A DNA stretch of 64,000 bases from contig CBDCFT010000072.1 in assembly GCA_965216365.1 (NCBI GenBank), positions 3,518-67,517 on the forward strand. The letters are read 5' to 3'. Shown here in pieces: positions 44,789 through 54,213 of this stretch. The number at the start of each line of letters is the position of its first letter. Positions within the stretch are counted from its first letter, which is position 1. The position numbers and the translations under genes were made by a program. This DNA comes from CBDCFT01 sp965216365 (GTDB lineage: Bacteria; Pseudomonadota; Gammaproteobacteria; Arenicellales; CBDCFT01). The notes under the pieces were generated by a model. That model did not search any database and was not told where the DNA came from. It saw only the letters and a list, made by a program, of their open reading frames with translations.

Positions 44789-46572
44789 TTAGCTGTTTAA
44801 GCTCGCGCTAATCAACATGCCTCGATGATAGTGGGGTTTGAGGTTACCGAATTGATTCCCCATCGAATTTTCGTGATGCGGTACAACCTGTCTGTAATGT
44901 TTGCCACGTTGGGGTTGTCCGCCTACGTCAAAATGATAAGCCAAGTTTCTTGAAATGGCGGCCACATTATCGCCATAGGCACTTTCAAGTCGCTCGGCGT
45001 GTTTATAATGGTATTGACGTCTGCGAGCGGCGGGCAGCGTTTGATACAAGTAATCCCGATAAACGGGATTAGAAAAACCATAGAGCTGAGCCAAGGTATT
45101 GTCCGGCCACTGTCTACTGCCGAGACGTTGGATCCAACGGTTGGTGCGCGCTAACTCATCGCATAGATCCTCGATTTCCACAATCTCCTGATCGAGTAAC
45201 GTCGCCACTGCCGCAGCAGAAAATCCGTCAACCAGGGTAACACTGGCGGCTTGAAGAAGACGAAATTGATCTGCATTCAAAGTTGAAACTTCAGTGTCCA
45301 TGCGCCGGCATATGATTTCAGGAATCGCTATGGCAGGACTGCTCGATGATTCTCTAATATTTTCTTCGTTATCTAAATTTCGTTCAGCTTGACTCGTGTA
45401 CAGTTGGCTGGCTATTCCACTCAAAAATAACGGGTGTCCACCGCTTTCTTTGAATACGCTGTTTACTAACCGTATTGGAACGACGCGGTTTGGGAAACGT
45501 CGTTCCAGGTATTTCGTAATTGCAGCTTTATCCAAGCAACCAAGGTAAATTTCTTCGGTTGTATTTTCGCGCGCCCAAGTCTCGGCGGTAGCTGGAATCG
45601 AATTATTACCGTTAGAGTTACGCCAAAGGCATTGCGTGGTTAGGAGCAAGAATCGCGCATGACCCTCGCGACGCAGTAAATAGCCGAGGACTTCTCGCGT
45701 GTCGGAATCACAGTGGTGGACGTCATCGATAAACCAAATCAGCGCCCTTTCTTGAGAAAGGTGTTCAATAAACTCTACTGCTTCCAACAACAGTTTTTCG
45801 GGTTGAGCGGCGTTTTCGTGAGTACAAGCCGCATGATCACAGCTATGATGTGTTAACCACGGCAATTGTGTCGACAAATTCGGTGCGTATTTCGCGAGTA
45901 GATCGCATATCCACGCGGAAGCTGAATGTTTGCATAGCTGGCCGAGTGCATCGAATAAAGAAATATAGGGGTAGCTCTTTAGCCCCAGCGGTACAGGTTG
46001 TCCTGGTAATTAAGACATCATCACAATCATTCGACACTTTTTGTACCCAGGTGTTTACCAGTGTAGATTTGCCGATACCTGGATCACCGTAGATGGCCAC
46101 GCTGGCACGAAAACCTTGTTGCGCTTGTTTCCATTGATGTGTAATAGCGGTTAGCTCTTTTTCACGGCTGCTATAGAAGATTCGCTTTGTGAATTATTTT
46201 GTATAGGTGAGATTGACTGTGATAAATCGGGGTGCTCGTTGAACGGCGTTCAGGTGTTCTTCTCCAATAAAACGATAACCGCGGCGATGCACTGTTTCTA
46301 TAAACTTAGGTGCGCGCGGATCGTCATTCAAAATCTTGCGAAGCTCACGAACAGCATTTTTGAGCACGGCATCGACGACACAGACACCAGGCCATACCGC
46401 GTCTAGTAACTCATCTTTAGTGATCAGGTGTCCTGGCTTGGTGAGGAAGTAGTTCAATACTCCAAATGCTTTTGGCGATAACTGCACGGGTTTTCCATTG
46501 CGCACAATGGATTGGTTCTCACAATCGAAGCAAAGCTGGTCGATGATATCCGCTTCTAGTATGTTCCCGCAT
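44789..46572 (-). pseudogene. CadC-type winged-helix / AAA-ATPase regulator with several lesions
   Basis: Pieces of one regulator lie in order: a winged-helix OmpR/CadC DNA-binding domain (LITKDELLDAVW, IETVHRRGYRFIG), then an NTPase with P-loop YGDPGIGKSTL and Walker B-like ALIWFIDDVHH, then a helical C-terminal part. Breaks: an extra base near the C3 run 46566-46568 just after ATG 46572, which has AAGGAGG before it; an in-frame TAA at 46194-46196; an extra base in the G4 run 45968-45971. The C terminus at 44789 is also short, lacking the TPR half common in this family. Probably non-functional unless the indels are artefacts; GTG 46505 could start an isolated DNA-binding domain. Confidence 0.8.
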
Positions 46573-46716
46573 GGGGGGTCCTCCTTAATGTCTCTATTTG
46601 GCCGCGTAGTTCTTAATTCAGCAACTAAGCAAGGTCAATATATTTGAAACAATTGAGTTTTGACCAAAACTATCGAAACAAGAGACATATACTTAGAATA
46701 CTGTGCTTTGCGAATT

Positions 46717-46808
46717 AAATCTGCGATCTGCATCGCAGTAAATCTGTGATTTGCATCACAGTAAATCTGTGATTTGCATCACAGTAAATCGGTGATTTGC
46801 ATCACACT
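46717..46808. promoter_or_regulatory. Four tandem 23-bp repeats, each a CRP-like palindrome
   Basis: Units start with AAAT at 46717, 46740, 46763 and 46786. Units 2 and 3 contain TGTGA-TTTGCA-TCACA, a perfect match to the CRP/Vfr consensus TGTGA-N6-TCACA; unit 4 has GGTGA as left half; unit 1 has the symmetrical variant TGCGA-N6-TCGCA. The paired changes in unit 1 preserve the symmetry. The array lies 145 bp upstream of the regulator start and 440 bp upstream of the RTX-like gene. Confidence 0.8.
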
Positions 46809-47058
46809 TTATTTCTTTATGACCCAAACCATACGACTTGATTGATTCTTCTCATTAGTTTGTAGGCACAAAGACAAATGCGTTTTCTGGATCGGTTACG
46901 GGGGTTGTTGTTCAACGCTGAAACATAACTCAGATGGTGATGGTTCTTAGTTGCATTACTCAAATTCAAATGGTGTTTGATAAAAAATTAGCTATTCAAA
47001 ATATTTATTGGTTCAATTGACAATTGCCGGTGTGCTTATCCAGACACCGGCGGTTTTT
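46809..47058 (+). other. Gene-free stretch between the CRP-like array and a terminator; possible small RNA
   Basis: No protein-coding frame is convincing; the longest start-to-stop reading from an ATG noted by eye is 16 codons near 46879. The stretch starts at a CRP-like array and ends in a plus-strand terminator, a layout seen for regulated small RNAs. No clear promoter could be fixed. Confidence 0.25.
47026..47058 (+). terminator. Rho-independent terminator
   Basis: Arms GCCGGTGT (47026-47033) and ACACCGGC (47044-47051), ten-base loop, followed by GGTTTTTATTG. It is not preceded by a recognised plus-strand gene, which suggests a non-coding transcript from the 46.8-47.0 kb stretch. Confidence 0.7.
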
Positions 47059-47245
47059 ATTGCTCTTCTTTGCGCCTGTTCTAACTAATCTCTTACCACT
47101 TCATGACCACTTCGTTATGACTGATTTGTTCGCAATCCGTATTCTGCACATCGTCATTTAATGTTCGATTAAACGACAATTTGAACCATTTTTGTGCGGT
47201 TCGAAACTTACTTAAGTCTTATTCAATGTTTATAAGGAGATAGAT

Positions 47246-48112
47246 ATGAAATTCACAACACGAAAGTTAGCGACATTTGCGGCAATTAGTTTAGGTGCAT
47301 CGGTGGTAGCCCATGCCAACCAAATTGATGTGTCCATTGATAGAACCGTCATTGGTGCGGATAACAATTCGGCAGAAAATCCGTTTATCCAACCCCAAGA
47401 CCCGGCTCTGTCTGGCGGTGGCCGGGATCAAACCATGCAGTTTGGTGACATTGTGCCGGGTAAAAGCAAAAAGGACGATTTGTTAATCGGTCGTCTTGGA
47501 ATCGACACCCTGTTTGGGCGCAGTGGCGATGATGTAATTATTGGTGGCATTGAGCATTTCAACCCGTTGAACCGCGATCGCGCGTTCGGTGGTCCTGGAG
47601 ACGATATCTTTATATGGAAACCCGGTGATGGTTCCGATCTATTCCGTGGTGGACGAGATGAGGATGCCGTGGTCTTCGGAATTACCGCGGAACTCGTTAA
47701 CGGAAAACGCAAGTTTGAAGTGTTGAACGACCAACAAACTGCCGACGTGTTTCAAAATAAAAGGACCGGTCTACCCAAGGTGGATGTGACCAACTCACCC
47801 GGGTTTTGTACCGTTATCGACGGCTCGACTTCACCTGAGGCGGCAGACGAACTGGACGCCTTGGATCTAGATCATTTGGTGCAGTTCTCGATTCGTTCCG
47901 TTGCCAATGATTTTGATGGCGGCGTGCAATCCGAGGACAACGGTTTAAGAGTGACCTTACATCTTAAAGATGTGGAATACGTCGTATGTACCGAGCGAGT
48001 AGGTGGCGCAATTCAGGTGCTCGACTTAAGGTATGAACCTCCTATGCCTATTAACATTCATCAGATCGAATCTGACAAGTTGAGAAAACGATTGAAAAAA
48101 ATCGTCAAGTAA
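47246..48112 (+). CDS. Exported protein with RTX-like calcium-binding repeats
   Basis: A 288-residue protein with an N-terminal signal peptide (about 1-24, ending VVAHAN). Two short glycine/aspartate blocks (GIDTLFGRSGDDVIIGG; AFGGPGDDIFIWKPGDGSD) resemble RTX nonapeptide repeats. A signal peptide is unusual for RTX proteins, which mostly use C-terminal type I secretion signals; this one probably goes through Sec. Two Cys in the C-terminal half could form a disulfide. AAGGAG precedes ATG by nine bases, and a strong terminator follows, so it is a single-gene unit. Confidence 0.8.
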   Translation: MKFTTRKLATFAAISLGASVVAHANQIDVSIDRTVIGADNNSAENPFIQPQDPALSGGGRDQTMQFGDIVPGKSKKDDLLIGRLGIDTLFGRSGDDVIIGGIEHFNPLNRDRAFGGPGDDIFIWKPGDGSDLFRGGRDEDAVVFGITAELVNGKRKFEVLNDQQTADVFQNKRTGLPKVDVTNSPGFCTVIDGSTSPEAADELDALDLDHLVQFSIRSVANDFDGGVQSEDNGLRVTLHLKDVEYVVCTERVGGAIQVLDLRYEPPMPINIHQIESDKLRKRLKKIVK

Positions 48113-48140
48113 GTTAAGCCATTTTCTTCCAACCTCATTA

Positions 48141-48190
48141 GACCGGGATTCCATTGCACTCCCATCAATTTGAGTCCCGGTCATTTTTTT
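48141..48190 (+). terminator. Rho-independent terminator of the RTX-like gene
   Basis: Arms GACCGGGA (48141-48148) and TCCCGGTC (48175-48182) followed by A and seven T, 29 bp after the stop codon of the RTX-like gene. Confidence 0.85.
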
Positions 48191-48279
48191 AGCCTACATG
48201 AATTGGGTCCACCGCGTGGCTCTCGCAGTGCAGTCTCACAGTTAGTTTTGTATTCGGAACCCCTGGTTTTGCTCGCTCG

Positions 48280-49488
48280 CTAAGCCGCTAACTCCGAAAT
48301 TCCCGTAATCGCCTGTTCGATGTCTTCATCGTCCGTGAAATATCCCGGAGCAAAACGGATAGTTCCTTTTTGTTCTACCGTGCCCTGGTCTTCGTGCACC
48401 AGCGGCGCGCAGTGCAGTCCGCTTCGTACGCATACATAGTAATCCGCATCCAGCATCGTTCCCGCTTGGTCGGCAGGCATGTCGTTGATGTTGATGGATA
48501 ATGTAGCGACGCGGTTATCCGGTGACTTCGGGCCATAAACCGTTACGCCGTCCATGCTGCGAAAGGCGCCCGCCAGTTTTTCGACATGTTCCTTTTCTTT
48601 TTTCTCGATATGTTCCAACGCTGCTCGACAAGCAGTGGCGTGATCGGCTTCTTTATTGTCCGATTGTTGTCGGCCTAATTCGGCAAACCATTTTTGTGCA
48701 GCGTTTAGCCCCGCGATACCTGGAATGGAAACCGTTCCTGCTTCGAGATGAAACGGGTATTGGTCAGGTTGATAAGGTGAGATTGAATCGACACCGGTTC
48801 CGCCGACGCGGGCAGGGCGTACGTCCAATCCTTCGCGCACGATCATGCCGCCAATTCCCATGGGACCGAATAATCCTTTGTGACCGGTAAATGTCAGAAT
48901 GTCTACACCCAGTTTTTCCATATCGATGGGCAGTACGCCTGCCGTTTGGCAGGTATCAATCACGAGCGTCTTGCCGGCTGCGTTACATATCGTACCGATT
49001 GCTTTCAGGTCTTGTACGGAACCTAATACATTGGATGCATGATTAACAACAACTACTTTTGTCTTTGATGTGATTGCATTTTTAATATCCTGCGGGTCGA
49101 TATAACCCTGTTCATCGCGCCCGACAAACGTAACACTGACATTGTGATCGCGTTGCATATGATTGAGCGGGCGCAGAACGGAATTGTGTTCCAGCCGGGT
49201 GGTGATAACGTGATCGCCCTCATCGATCAAACCATACAATGCGATGTTTAACGAATCCGTCGCGTTTTGCGTGAATACGACACGGCTCGGGTCACCGGTA
49301 AAACCAAAAAAACCGGCCAGCATGCGACGCGTCTCCGTAATCATTTTTTCTGCTTCAACCGCCAGTTCATGGCCGGCCCGGCCCGGGTTAACACCGTAAC
49401 CGCGAAAAAATGAATCCATGGTGGCGTAAACGGTTTCAGGTTTTGGCCAAGTGGTGGCCGCGTTATCCAGATAATAATGTTCTTTCAT
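48280..49488 (-). CDS. Class V aminotransferase / cysteine-desulfurase-like protein
   Basis: A 402-residue PLP enzyme. YLDNAATTWPKPETV at the N terminus, the PLP-contacting RLEHNSVLRPL, VIDTCQTAGVLPID (PLP-pyridine Asp), and Schiff-base Lys in FTGHKGLFGP. A conserved Cys lies in VRSGLHCAP, the position of the sulfur-accepting Cys in desulfurases. Close in type to the 'aminotransferase class V' desulfurase-like family rather than the housekeeping IscS/SufS; no suf or isc genes are adjacent. It may deliver sulfur to a dedicated acceptor. Confidence 0.85.
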   Translation of the reverse strand: MKEHYYLDNAATTWPKPETVYATMDSFFRGYGVNPGRAGHELAVEAEKMITETRRMLAGFFGFTGDPSRVVFTQNATDSLNIALYGLIDEGDHVITTRLEHNSVLRPLNHMQRDHNVSVTFVGRDEQGYIDPQDIKNAITSKTKVVVVNHASNVLGSVQDLKAIGTICNAAGKTLVIDTCQTAGVLPIDMEKLGVDILTFTGHKGLFGPMGIGGMIVREGLDVRPARVGGTGVDSISPYQPDQYPFHLEAGTVSIPGIAGLNAAQKWFAELGRQQSDNKEADHATACRAALEHIEKKEKEHVEKLAGAFRSMDGVTVYGPKSPDNRVATLSININDMPADQAGTMLDADYYVCVRSGLHCAPLVHEDQGTVEQKGTIRFAPGYFTDDEDIEQAITGISELAA

Positions 49489-49762
49489 TTGTGTCCCCTT
49501 GCACCGGTTTTGTCAGTGTAAATCTGTTTGAATCCTGACATATTGTCGAAAGTATTTTGTTGCAAATCATCTGTGGTTTTTGACCGATTTGGATTGGATT
49601 TCGCGAAATATCTTTGATTAGTAAAATAATATTCTACGAAAAAATAAAAGATTAGAAGCGTATCCAGTAATCAGCGAGTTTTTTACATTACAGGCAAAGA
49701 GCACTTTGGCGATTCATGGCAAAATAGATGATTGTCAATTGTTAAAGAATAAAGCGTAGCTG

Positions 49763-50896
49763 ATGCCGTTTAAAAGCATTAGGGCCTGCATCATTTTTAA
49801 CTTGATGCTGGCAGGTCAGTTCGTCGCACTACCGGTGCTGGCTGACAAAGATGACGATTCATTGTTGCTCATGTTGCCATCGATACTGGCCGGGGCGAAA
49901 AACTTGAACGGTAGTCCGCCTGTTCCCGGAAGTCAGTGCGCAATCCCTGTTGAAGCGCGGGCGGAGAATACGTCCAGTCCGGATCACGTTATTGGAAATG
50001 GCACGCCGCAAAGTTGTACCAGTGCGGCCGTCGTATCAGCAGTCGCTCAGGGGGGCGTCATCACTTTTAACTGTGGGCCATCATCGGTTGAGATTCAGAT
50101 GCAGCAAACCGCTAAAATATTTAACAACACCGGCCCAAAAATAGTGATCGATGGTGGCAACAAGGTAACTCTAAGCGGTGGTGGCGCTCGCCGTATTTTG
50201 TATATGAACACGTGTGATCGAAATCAGGTCTGGACGACATCGCATTGCCAAAACCAGGATCATCCGCAGCTTACTATCCAGAACCTGACATTTAAGAACG
50301 GTAATTCGAAAGCCGATACGACTTTTGAAGGCGGTGGTGCGGTGTGGGTTCGAGGCGGTCGTTTCAAGATTGTCAACTCCAGGTTCGAAAATAATGTTTG
50401 CGCCGATACAGGCCCGGATGTGGGCGGCGCGGCAGTACGTGTCTTAAGCCAGTATCAGGGACTGCCCGTGTATGTGGTCAATAGCACCTTCGGTGGTAGC
50501 CCAAACACAGGTAATGTTTGTTCTAACGGTGGCGGATTGAGCAGTATTGGTGTTTCGTTTACCGTTATCAACTCATCATTCAGTTACAACAAGGCGATCG
50601 GCAACGGCGCTAACCCAGCTCAACCCGGTACACCCGGTGGCGGCAGCGGCGGGGCCATATACAATGATGGAAAGACCTTCACATTAAGCTTGTGCGGAAC
50701 GGCAATAAACAACAACACAGCGAACGAAGGCGGGGGTGCTATCTTTTTCGTCAGTAATGATCGAACCGGAACGTTGCGTATCGATCAGTCGTCGTTAACA
50801 CAAAATCCCAGCGCGGGATTCGAAACCCCGGGTTTCCCTGGAATATTTTATTTGGGAAACGGCAATCCTATAGTCACTAATTCAACGATACAGTAG
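49763..50896 (+). CDS. Second exported beta-helix protein
   Basis: A 377-residue protein with a signal peptide (hydrophobic about 8-26, then LADKDDD). The mature part holds a right-handed beta-helix with repeated short strands: LTIQNLTFKNGN, FKIVNSRFENNV, FTVINSSFSYNK, each followed by Gly-rich turns. Three Cys pairs are possible. It resembles polymorphic/outer-membrane-type or pectate-lyase-like helices, without identified catalytic residues. An adhesive or polysaccharide-related role is likely. Confidence 0.78.
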   Translation: MPFKSIRACIIFNLMLAGQFVALPVLADKDDDSLLLMLPSILAGAKNLNGSPPVPGSQCAIPVEARAENTSSPDHVIGNGTPQSCTSAAVVSAVAQGGVITFNCGPSSVEIQMQQTAKIFNNTGPKIVIDGGNKVTLSGGGARRILYMNTCDRNQVWTTSHCQNQDHPQLTIQNLTFKNGNSKADTTFEGGGAVWVRGGRFKIVNSRFENNVCADTGPDVGGAAVRVLSQYQGLPVYVVNSTFGGSPNTGNVCSNGGGLSSIGVSFTVINSSFSYNKAIGNGANPAQPGTPGGGSGGAIYNDGKTFTLSLCGTAINNNTANEGGGAIFFVSNDRTGTLRIDQSSLTQNPSAGFETPGFPGIFYLGNGNPIVTNSTIQ

Positions 50897-50928
50897 TTAT
50901 TACTGATCACTGTCGATTCTCGACATAT

Positions 50929-51225
50929 TTAGATTTGTCGTTTTCCATCAGTAAAAACTTGTTTCCATTCGCAAATGTTGACGGATTTACGTAAACCTGT
51001 AGGCCAGAACGGATCTACTTCAATGATCGATTGAACATCCTTAGCATCTTGAGCGTCGACTAACCACAGTCCACCGGCAGGGCTTCCGTCACTTGCATTT
51101 TTAAGTGGCCCTGCGGATAAAATGTTGTTCGCATTATTTTCCAGAAATGAAAGATGCTCGTCCATGTGTTCCGCTCTTTTGTTGCTAAAGCTTTCGTCAT
51201 CTTCAAATAACACCGCGTAGATCAT
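50929..51225 (-). CDS. YCII-related (YciI-like) protein
   Basis: A 98-residue dimeric alpha/beta-barrel ferredoxin-like fold protein: MIYAVLFEDDE, HMDEHLSFLENN, AGPLKNASDGSPAGGLWLVDA and IIEVDPFWPTGL. The conserved His in MDEHLSF and the Asp in VDPF match YCII. Function is unknown in most members. It is divergent from the LysR gene and may be its target. Confidence 0.88.
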   Translation of the reverse strand: MIYAVLFEDDESFSNKRAEHMDEHLSFLENNANNILSAGPLKNASDGSPAGGLWLVDAQDAKDVQSIIEVDPFWPTGLRKSVNICEWKQVFTDGKRQI

Positions 51226-51321
51226 TTGTCTGCTCCCAGGTACTTGTTGTTTGATCGGGATAAAGGTATACCTGCAAAACTAAGGTTAAAATACTAAGAA
51301 ATACAGAACTAATCTGCAAAA

Positions 51322-52182
51322 ATGCAGGAATTAAATTGGGATGATTTACGCTTTATCCTGGCTGCCGCCCGGTCAGCATCGTTTGCCGGTGCCGCACGTC
51401 GATTGAGGGTCAATGAAAGCACCGTCGCACGCCGTATTACTGGTGCCGAGCGGTGCTTAAATACTCAATTGTTCGAAAGAAATATCGGCGGGCTACAACC
51501 AACTAAGGCGGGGTTAAAGGCGATAGCGCGTGCGGAACGTATAGAATTGGATGTGTACGCCATACAAAACGATGTGTCGGGCATGGATCAAGTAGTCGCT
51601 GGATCGGTTCGTCTGACATCCGTTCCTATAGTGATAAACCACGTGCTTGTTCCGGAGTTGCAAAATCTATTGAAGGCCCACCCGCAACTGCAACTTGAGT
51701 TAGTTGCCGAACCCCGTAATCTGAGTTTGACAAAACGCGAAGCTGACATCGCGCTTCGTCTAGCACGCCCGAGCCGTGAACTCAGTGCGGTAACGCGTCG
51801 GATTGGACAACTCGAATATGCTGTGTACGCGAGAAAGGGTAAGAAAATGAAATTGCTGCCGTGGATCGCTTACGAAGACAGCATGTCAGATTTGCCTCAT
51901 GCGCGTTGGATACGAAAACAAATGATTCGGGATGAACAACAACATAGTTGTTTGATGGTGAATGACGCAGAAGCGATTTTGGCAGGTGTAAAAACAGGGA
52001 TTGGTAAGTCGTTGTTACCGGTTGTCGTTGCAGAAAAAGAGTCGAAACTCATTCGGGTTGACTACGAAACGCAAAGTTTAACACGCGAGGTTTGGGTGTT
52101 GATTCATCCGGACATGCGAAAGCTCGCAAGGGTGAGGGCGGTAGTTGACTGGCTGATTTCGATCTTTCAGAAAAACGACTAA
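51322..52182 (+). CDS. LysR-family transcriptional regulator
   Basis: A 286-residue LTTR. The winged helix is LRFILAARSASFAGAARRLR followed by VARRITGAERCLNTQLFER. The effector domain follows from about 90. ATG 51322 is used; the 96-bp gap to the divergent YciI-like gene contains AGGTATACCT (perfect palindrome, near 51263-51272) as a possible site. Confidence 0.88.
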   Translation: MQELNWDDLRFILAAARSASFAGAARRLRVNESTVARRITGAERCLNTQLFERNIGGLQPTKAGLKAIARAERIELDVYAIQNDVSGMDQVVAGSVRLTSVPIVINHVLVPELQNLLKAHPQLQLELVAEPRNLSLTKREADIALRLARPSRELSAVTRRIGQLEYAVYARKGKKMKLLPWIAYEDSMSDLPHARWIRKQMIRDEQQHSCLMVNDAEAILAGVKTGIGKSLLPVVVAEKESKLIRVDYETQSLTREVWVLIHPDMRKLARVRAVVDWLISIFQKND

Positions 52183-52200
52183 AAATCGCTTTTTATTAAT

Positions 52201-53109
52201 TCAGTGGAGTTTGAGCTTTTCAAGTTCAAGACTCCAGTACCATTGCGTACACCACAAATGTTCTGGGTTAGTTATTTCATCGCGGGATTTCAACAGTAAC
52301 CACAAATAATTGGTAAAGGCGATTCTTTGAGCGACTTGGTCAAAGTAGTAACGTTCCGCACTCGATAATTTCCGGACACTCTCATAAGCGTTTATTAAGG
52401 CATCGAACAGTTCGGGTTTAAATGAGCCGTTGACCAGAGCACCGTGAATGGCGAGATAAGCCAAATCGAAAATCGAGTATCCTATGGTGGTTTCTTCCCA
52501 GTCGACCAGTGCAACTAGTTGTTCGCCATCGAACAATGCATTCCCTGGCCAAGGATCACCGTGCACGATACTCGCAGGAAGTGTGTTCGAATCAAACGTA
52601 GTAAAAGATGCAATTTTTCTCTCCAGTTCGTCCAAAGATTCATTATCGAAGCGCTCTTTTGCTTGAGCAAAGCTGGTAGCTAAATAATCCGGATGCCACC
52701 AGGTTGTTCTGGGTTGCAGTGAGCTAGTGTCAACAAGATGAAGCTCGGCCATGGCGCATCCGAGTTGAGAAATTCTTTCCGGTGTTGCCGTGTCATGTGC
52801 TTTGCCTTGAATGTAAGGCAACACGACAATACTGTTCTCTTCGTAATTAAATACGTTGTCTCCGTCCTCGCATTTGATTGGCACAGGGCAGGGGAAACCC
52901 GTCGATGAGATTCGCTCCACATATTCAATCTCTGATCGAAGCGCGTCGAGTGAGTGTTTCAGTACAAATTTTACGAAATAACGACCCTTATCTGTTTCAA
53001 GCTCGGAGTTTTTGTTTGCACAGCCGCCGGCGTTTTCGAAACACCGAAGATTCCCCAAACTAAAATACTCACATACATTCTGTAAAATCTCTAAAGTTGG
53101 TTTTGGCAT
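52201..53109 (-). CDS. Aminoglycoside-phosphotransferase-family kinase (homoserine kinase II-like)
   Basis: A 302-residue small-molecule kinase with protein-kinase-like fold. Catalytic loop IVHGDPWPGNALF (HxD...N) and Mg2+ segment LVALVDWEETTIGY are conserved. Members phosphorylate homoserine, choline, methylthioribose or antibiotics; the N-terminal region (NKNSELETDKGRYFVKF) fits the ThrB2/APH group. Resistance should not be assumed. It lies between LysR and the aquaporin. Confidence 0.85.
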   Translation of the reverse strand: MPKPTLEILQNVCEYFSLGNLRCFENAGGCANKNSELETDKGRYFVKFVLKHSLDALRSEIEYVERISSTGFPCPVPIKCEDGDNVFNYEENSIVVLPYIQGKAHDTATPERISQLGCAMAELHLVDTSSLQPRTTWWHPDYLATSFAQAKERFDNESLDELERKIASFTTFDSNTLPASIVHGDPWPGNALFDGEQLVALVDWEETTIGYSIFDLAYLAIHGALVNGSFKPELFDALINAYESVRKLSSAERYYFDQVAQRIAFTNYLWLLLKSRDEITNPEHLWCTQWYWSLELEKLKLH

Positions 53110-53315
53110 TTACGAACGACCTCGTAGTCGATATTTTGTTATGTCTTTGTTTAAAAAAGTGCCATGGTTTTGTTCCCAATAACCGGTTTATTACGTGAAT
53201 TTCCGCATTTGATATGGGATTTCATTGTTGTTTAACCAAAGTTAACAATGGGCAAAAGTTAACAATTATGTAAATGTCTATAATTTGATTCCCCCCCAAA
53301 ATAAAAGAATAGAGT

Positions 53316-53997
53316 ATGAAGAAGTACGTTGCGGAGTTTATTGGTACCTTTACATTAGTGTTGTTCGGATGTGGCTCGGCGGTTCTTGCGGGCGAACAAG
53401 TAGGTCAGCTTGGTATTGCGTTTGCGTTTGGTTTCGTGCTTATCGCGATGGCATATGGCATCGGTCCAATTTCGGGTTGCCATATCAATCCGGCTGTTAG
53501 CGTCGGAGCATTTGTCGCTGGTCGACTGGAGAAACAAGATTTGGTTGGATACATTGTCGCACAGTTTGTCGGCGGCATAGTTGGTGCGCTGATATTGTTG
53601 CTGATAGCTAAAGGGATGCCAGGTTATGAAGTGTCCACCAACGGTTTAGGACAAAACGGCTGGGGTGTTGGCTACTTAGGCGAATACGGTTTTATGGCCG
53701 CTGTGTTGTTTGAATTTGTCGCAACATTTTTGTTTTTAGTTGTGATCTTGGGTTCAACTCAATCAAAAGCGCCAGCCCAAATAGCCGGTCTCGCGATTGG
53801 TATTACGCTTGTGGTCATTCACATCGTCGGGATTCAAATTACTGGGGTATCAGTCAATCCCGCCAGAAGCTTTGGCCCCGCTCTTATTTGTTGGCGGAAA
53901 AGCTCTCGCCCAGGTAGTCATGTTTTTGATTGTTCCAACCGTCGCAGCGATTGTTGCAGGGCTGTTATTTAAAGCCGGGACATTAGAGCAAGACTAA
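53316..53997 (+). pseudogene. aqpZ: Aquaporin Z-type channel, frameshifted near the C terminus
   Basis: A six-helix MIP channel of about 227 residues. Both NPA motifs are present: HINPAVSVG and VNPARSFGPAL. After the second NPA the frame shifts near 53884-53889; the correct end, FVGGKALAQVVMFLIVPTVAAIVAG, is in another frame and runs to 53997. One base less (for example CTCTA instead of CTCTTA) restores it. As read, the last helix is replaced by 26 unrelated residues. Absence of a large glycerol-selective insertion points to a water channel. Confidence 0.85.
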
Positions 53998-54007
53998 AGA
54001 AACTCTG

Positions 54008-54043
54008 GATGGAGCCGAGTTAACACTCGGCTCCATCATTTTC
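54008..54043 (+). terminator. Rho-independent terminator of the aquaporin gene
   Basis: A 13-bp perfect stem: GATGGAGCCGAGT (54008-54020) and ACTCGGCTCCATC (54025-54037), loop TAAC, followed by ATTTTCAT. It lies just after the aquaporin stop. Confidence 0.85.
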
Positions 54044-54213
54044 ATCTCATAGATTTAGTTGTTACACGCGGTTAATCGTCAATCTGGATTAATCGGAGCC
54101 GTCCTATTCCAAAATGACCACAAAAAATTCGTGAACAACTGAGAAGTTGGTTTATGCATTAGTTTTTTAAACGAAACGCCACAATCACTTTTGTTTTATA
54201 GCTCAGATCCAAG

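Noticed and set aside
46717..46808. Tandem repeats as a possible CRISPR array
   Set aside because: Units follow each other directly without spacers, each is a symmetrical palindrome, and no cas genes are present.
47246..48112. RTX toxin with type I secretion
   Set aside because: It has an N-terminal signal peptide, only two short repeat blocks, and no hlyB/hlyD-type genes nearby.
52201..53109. Aminoglycoside resistance gene
   Set aside because: The APH fold is shared with many metabolic kinases; nothing in sequence or context points to an antibiotic substrate.
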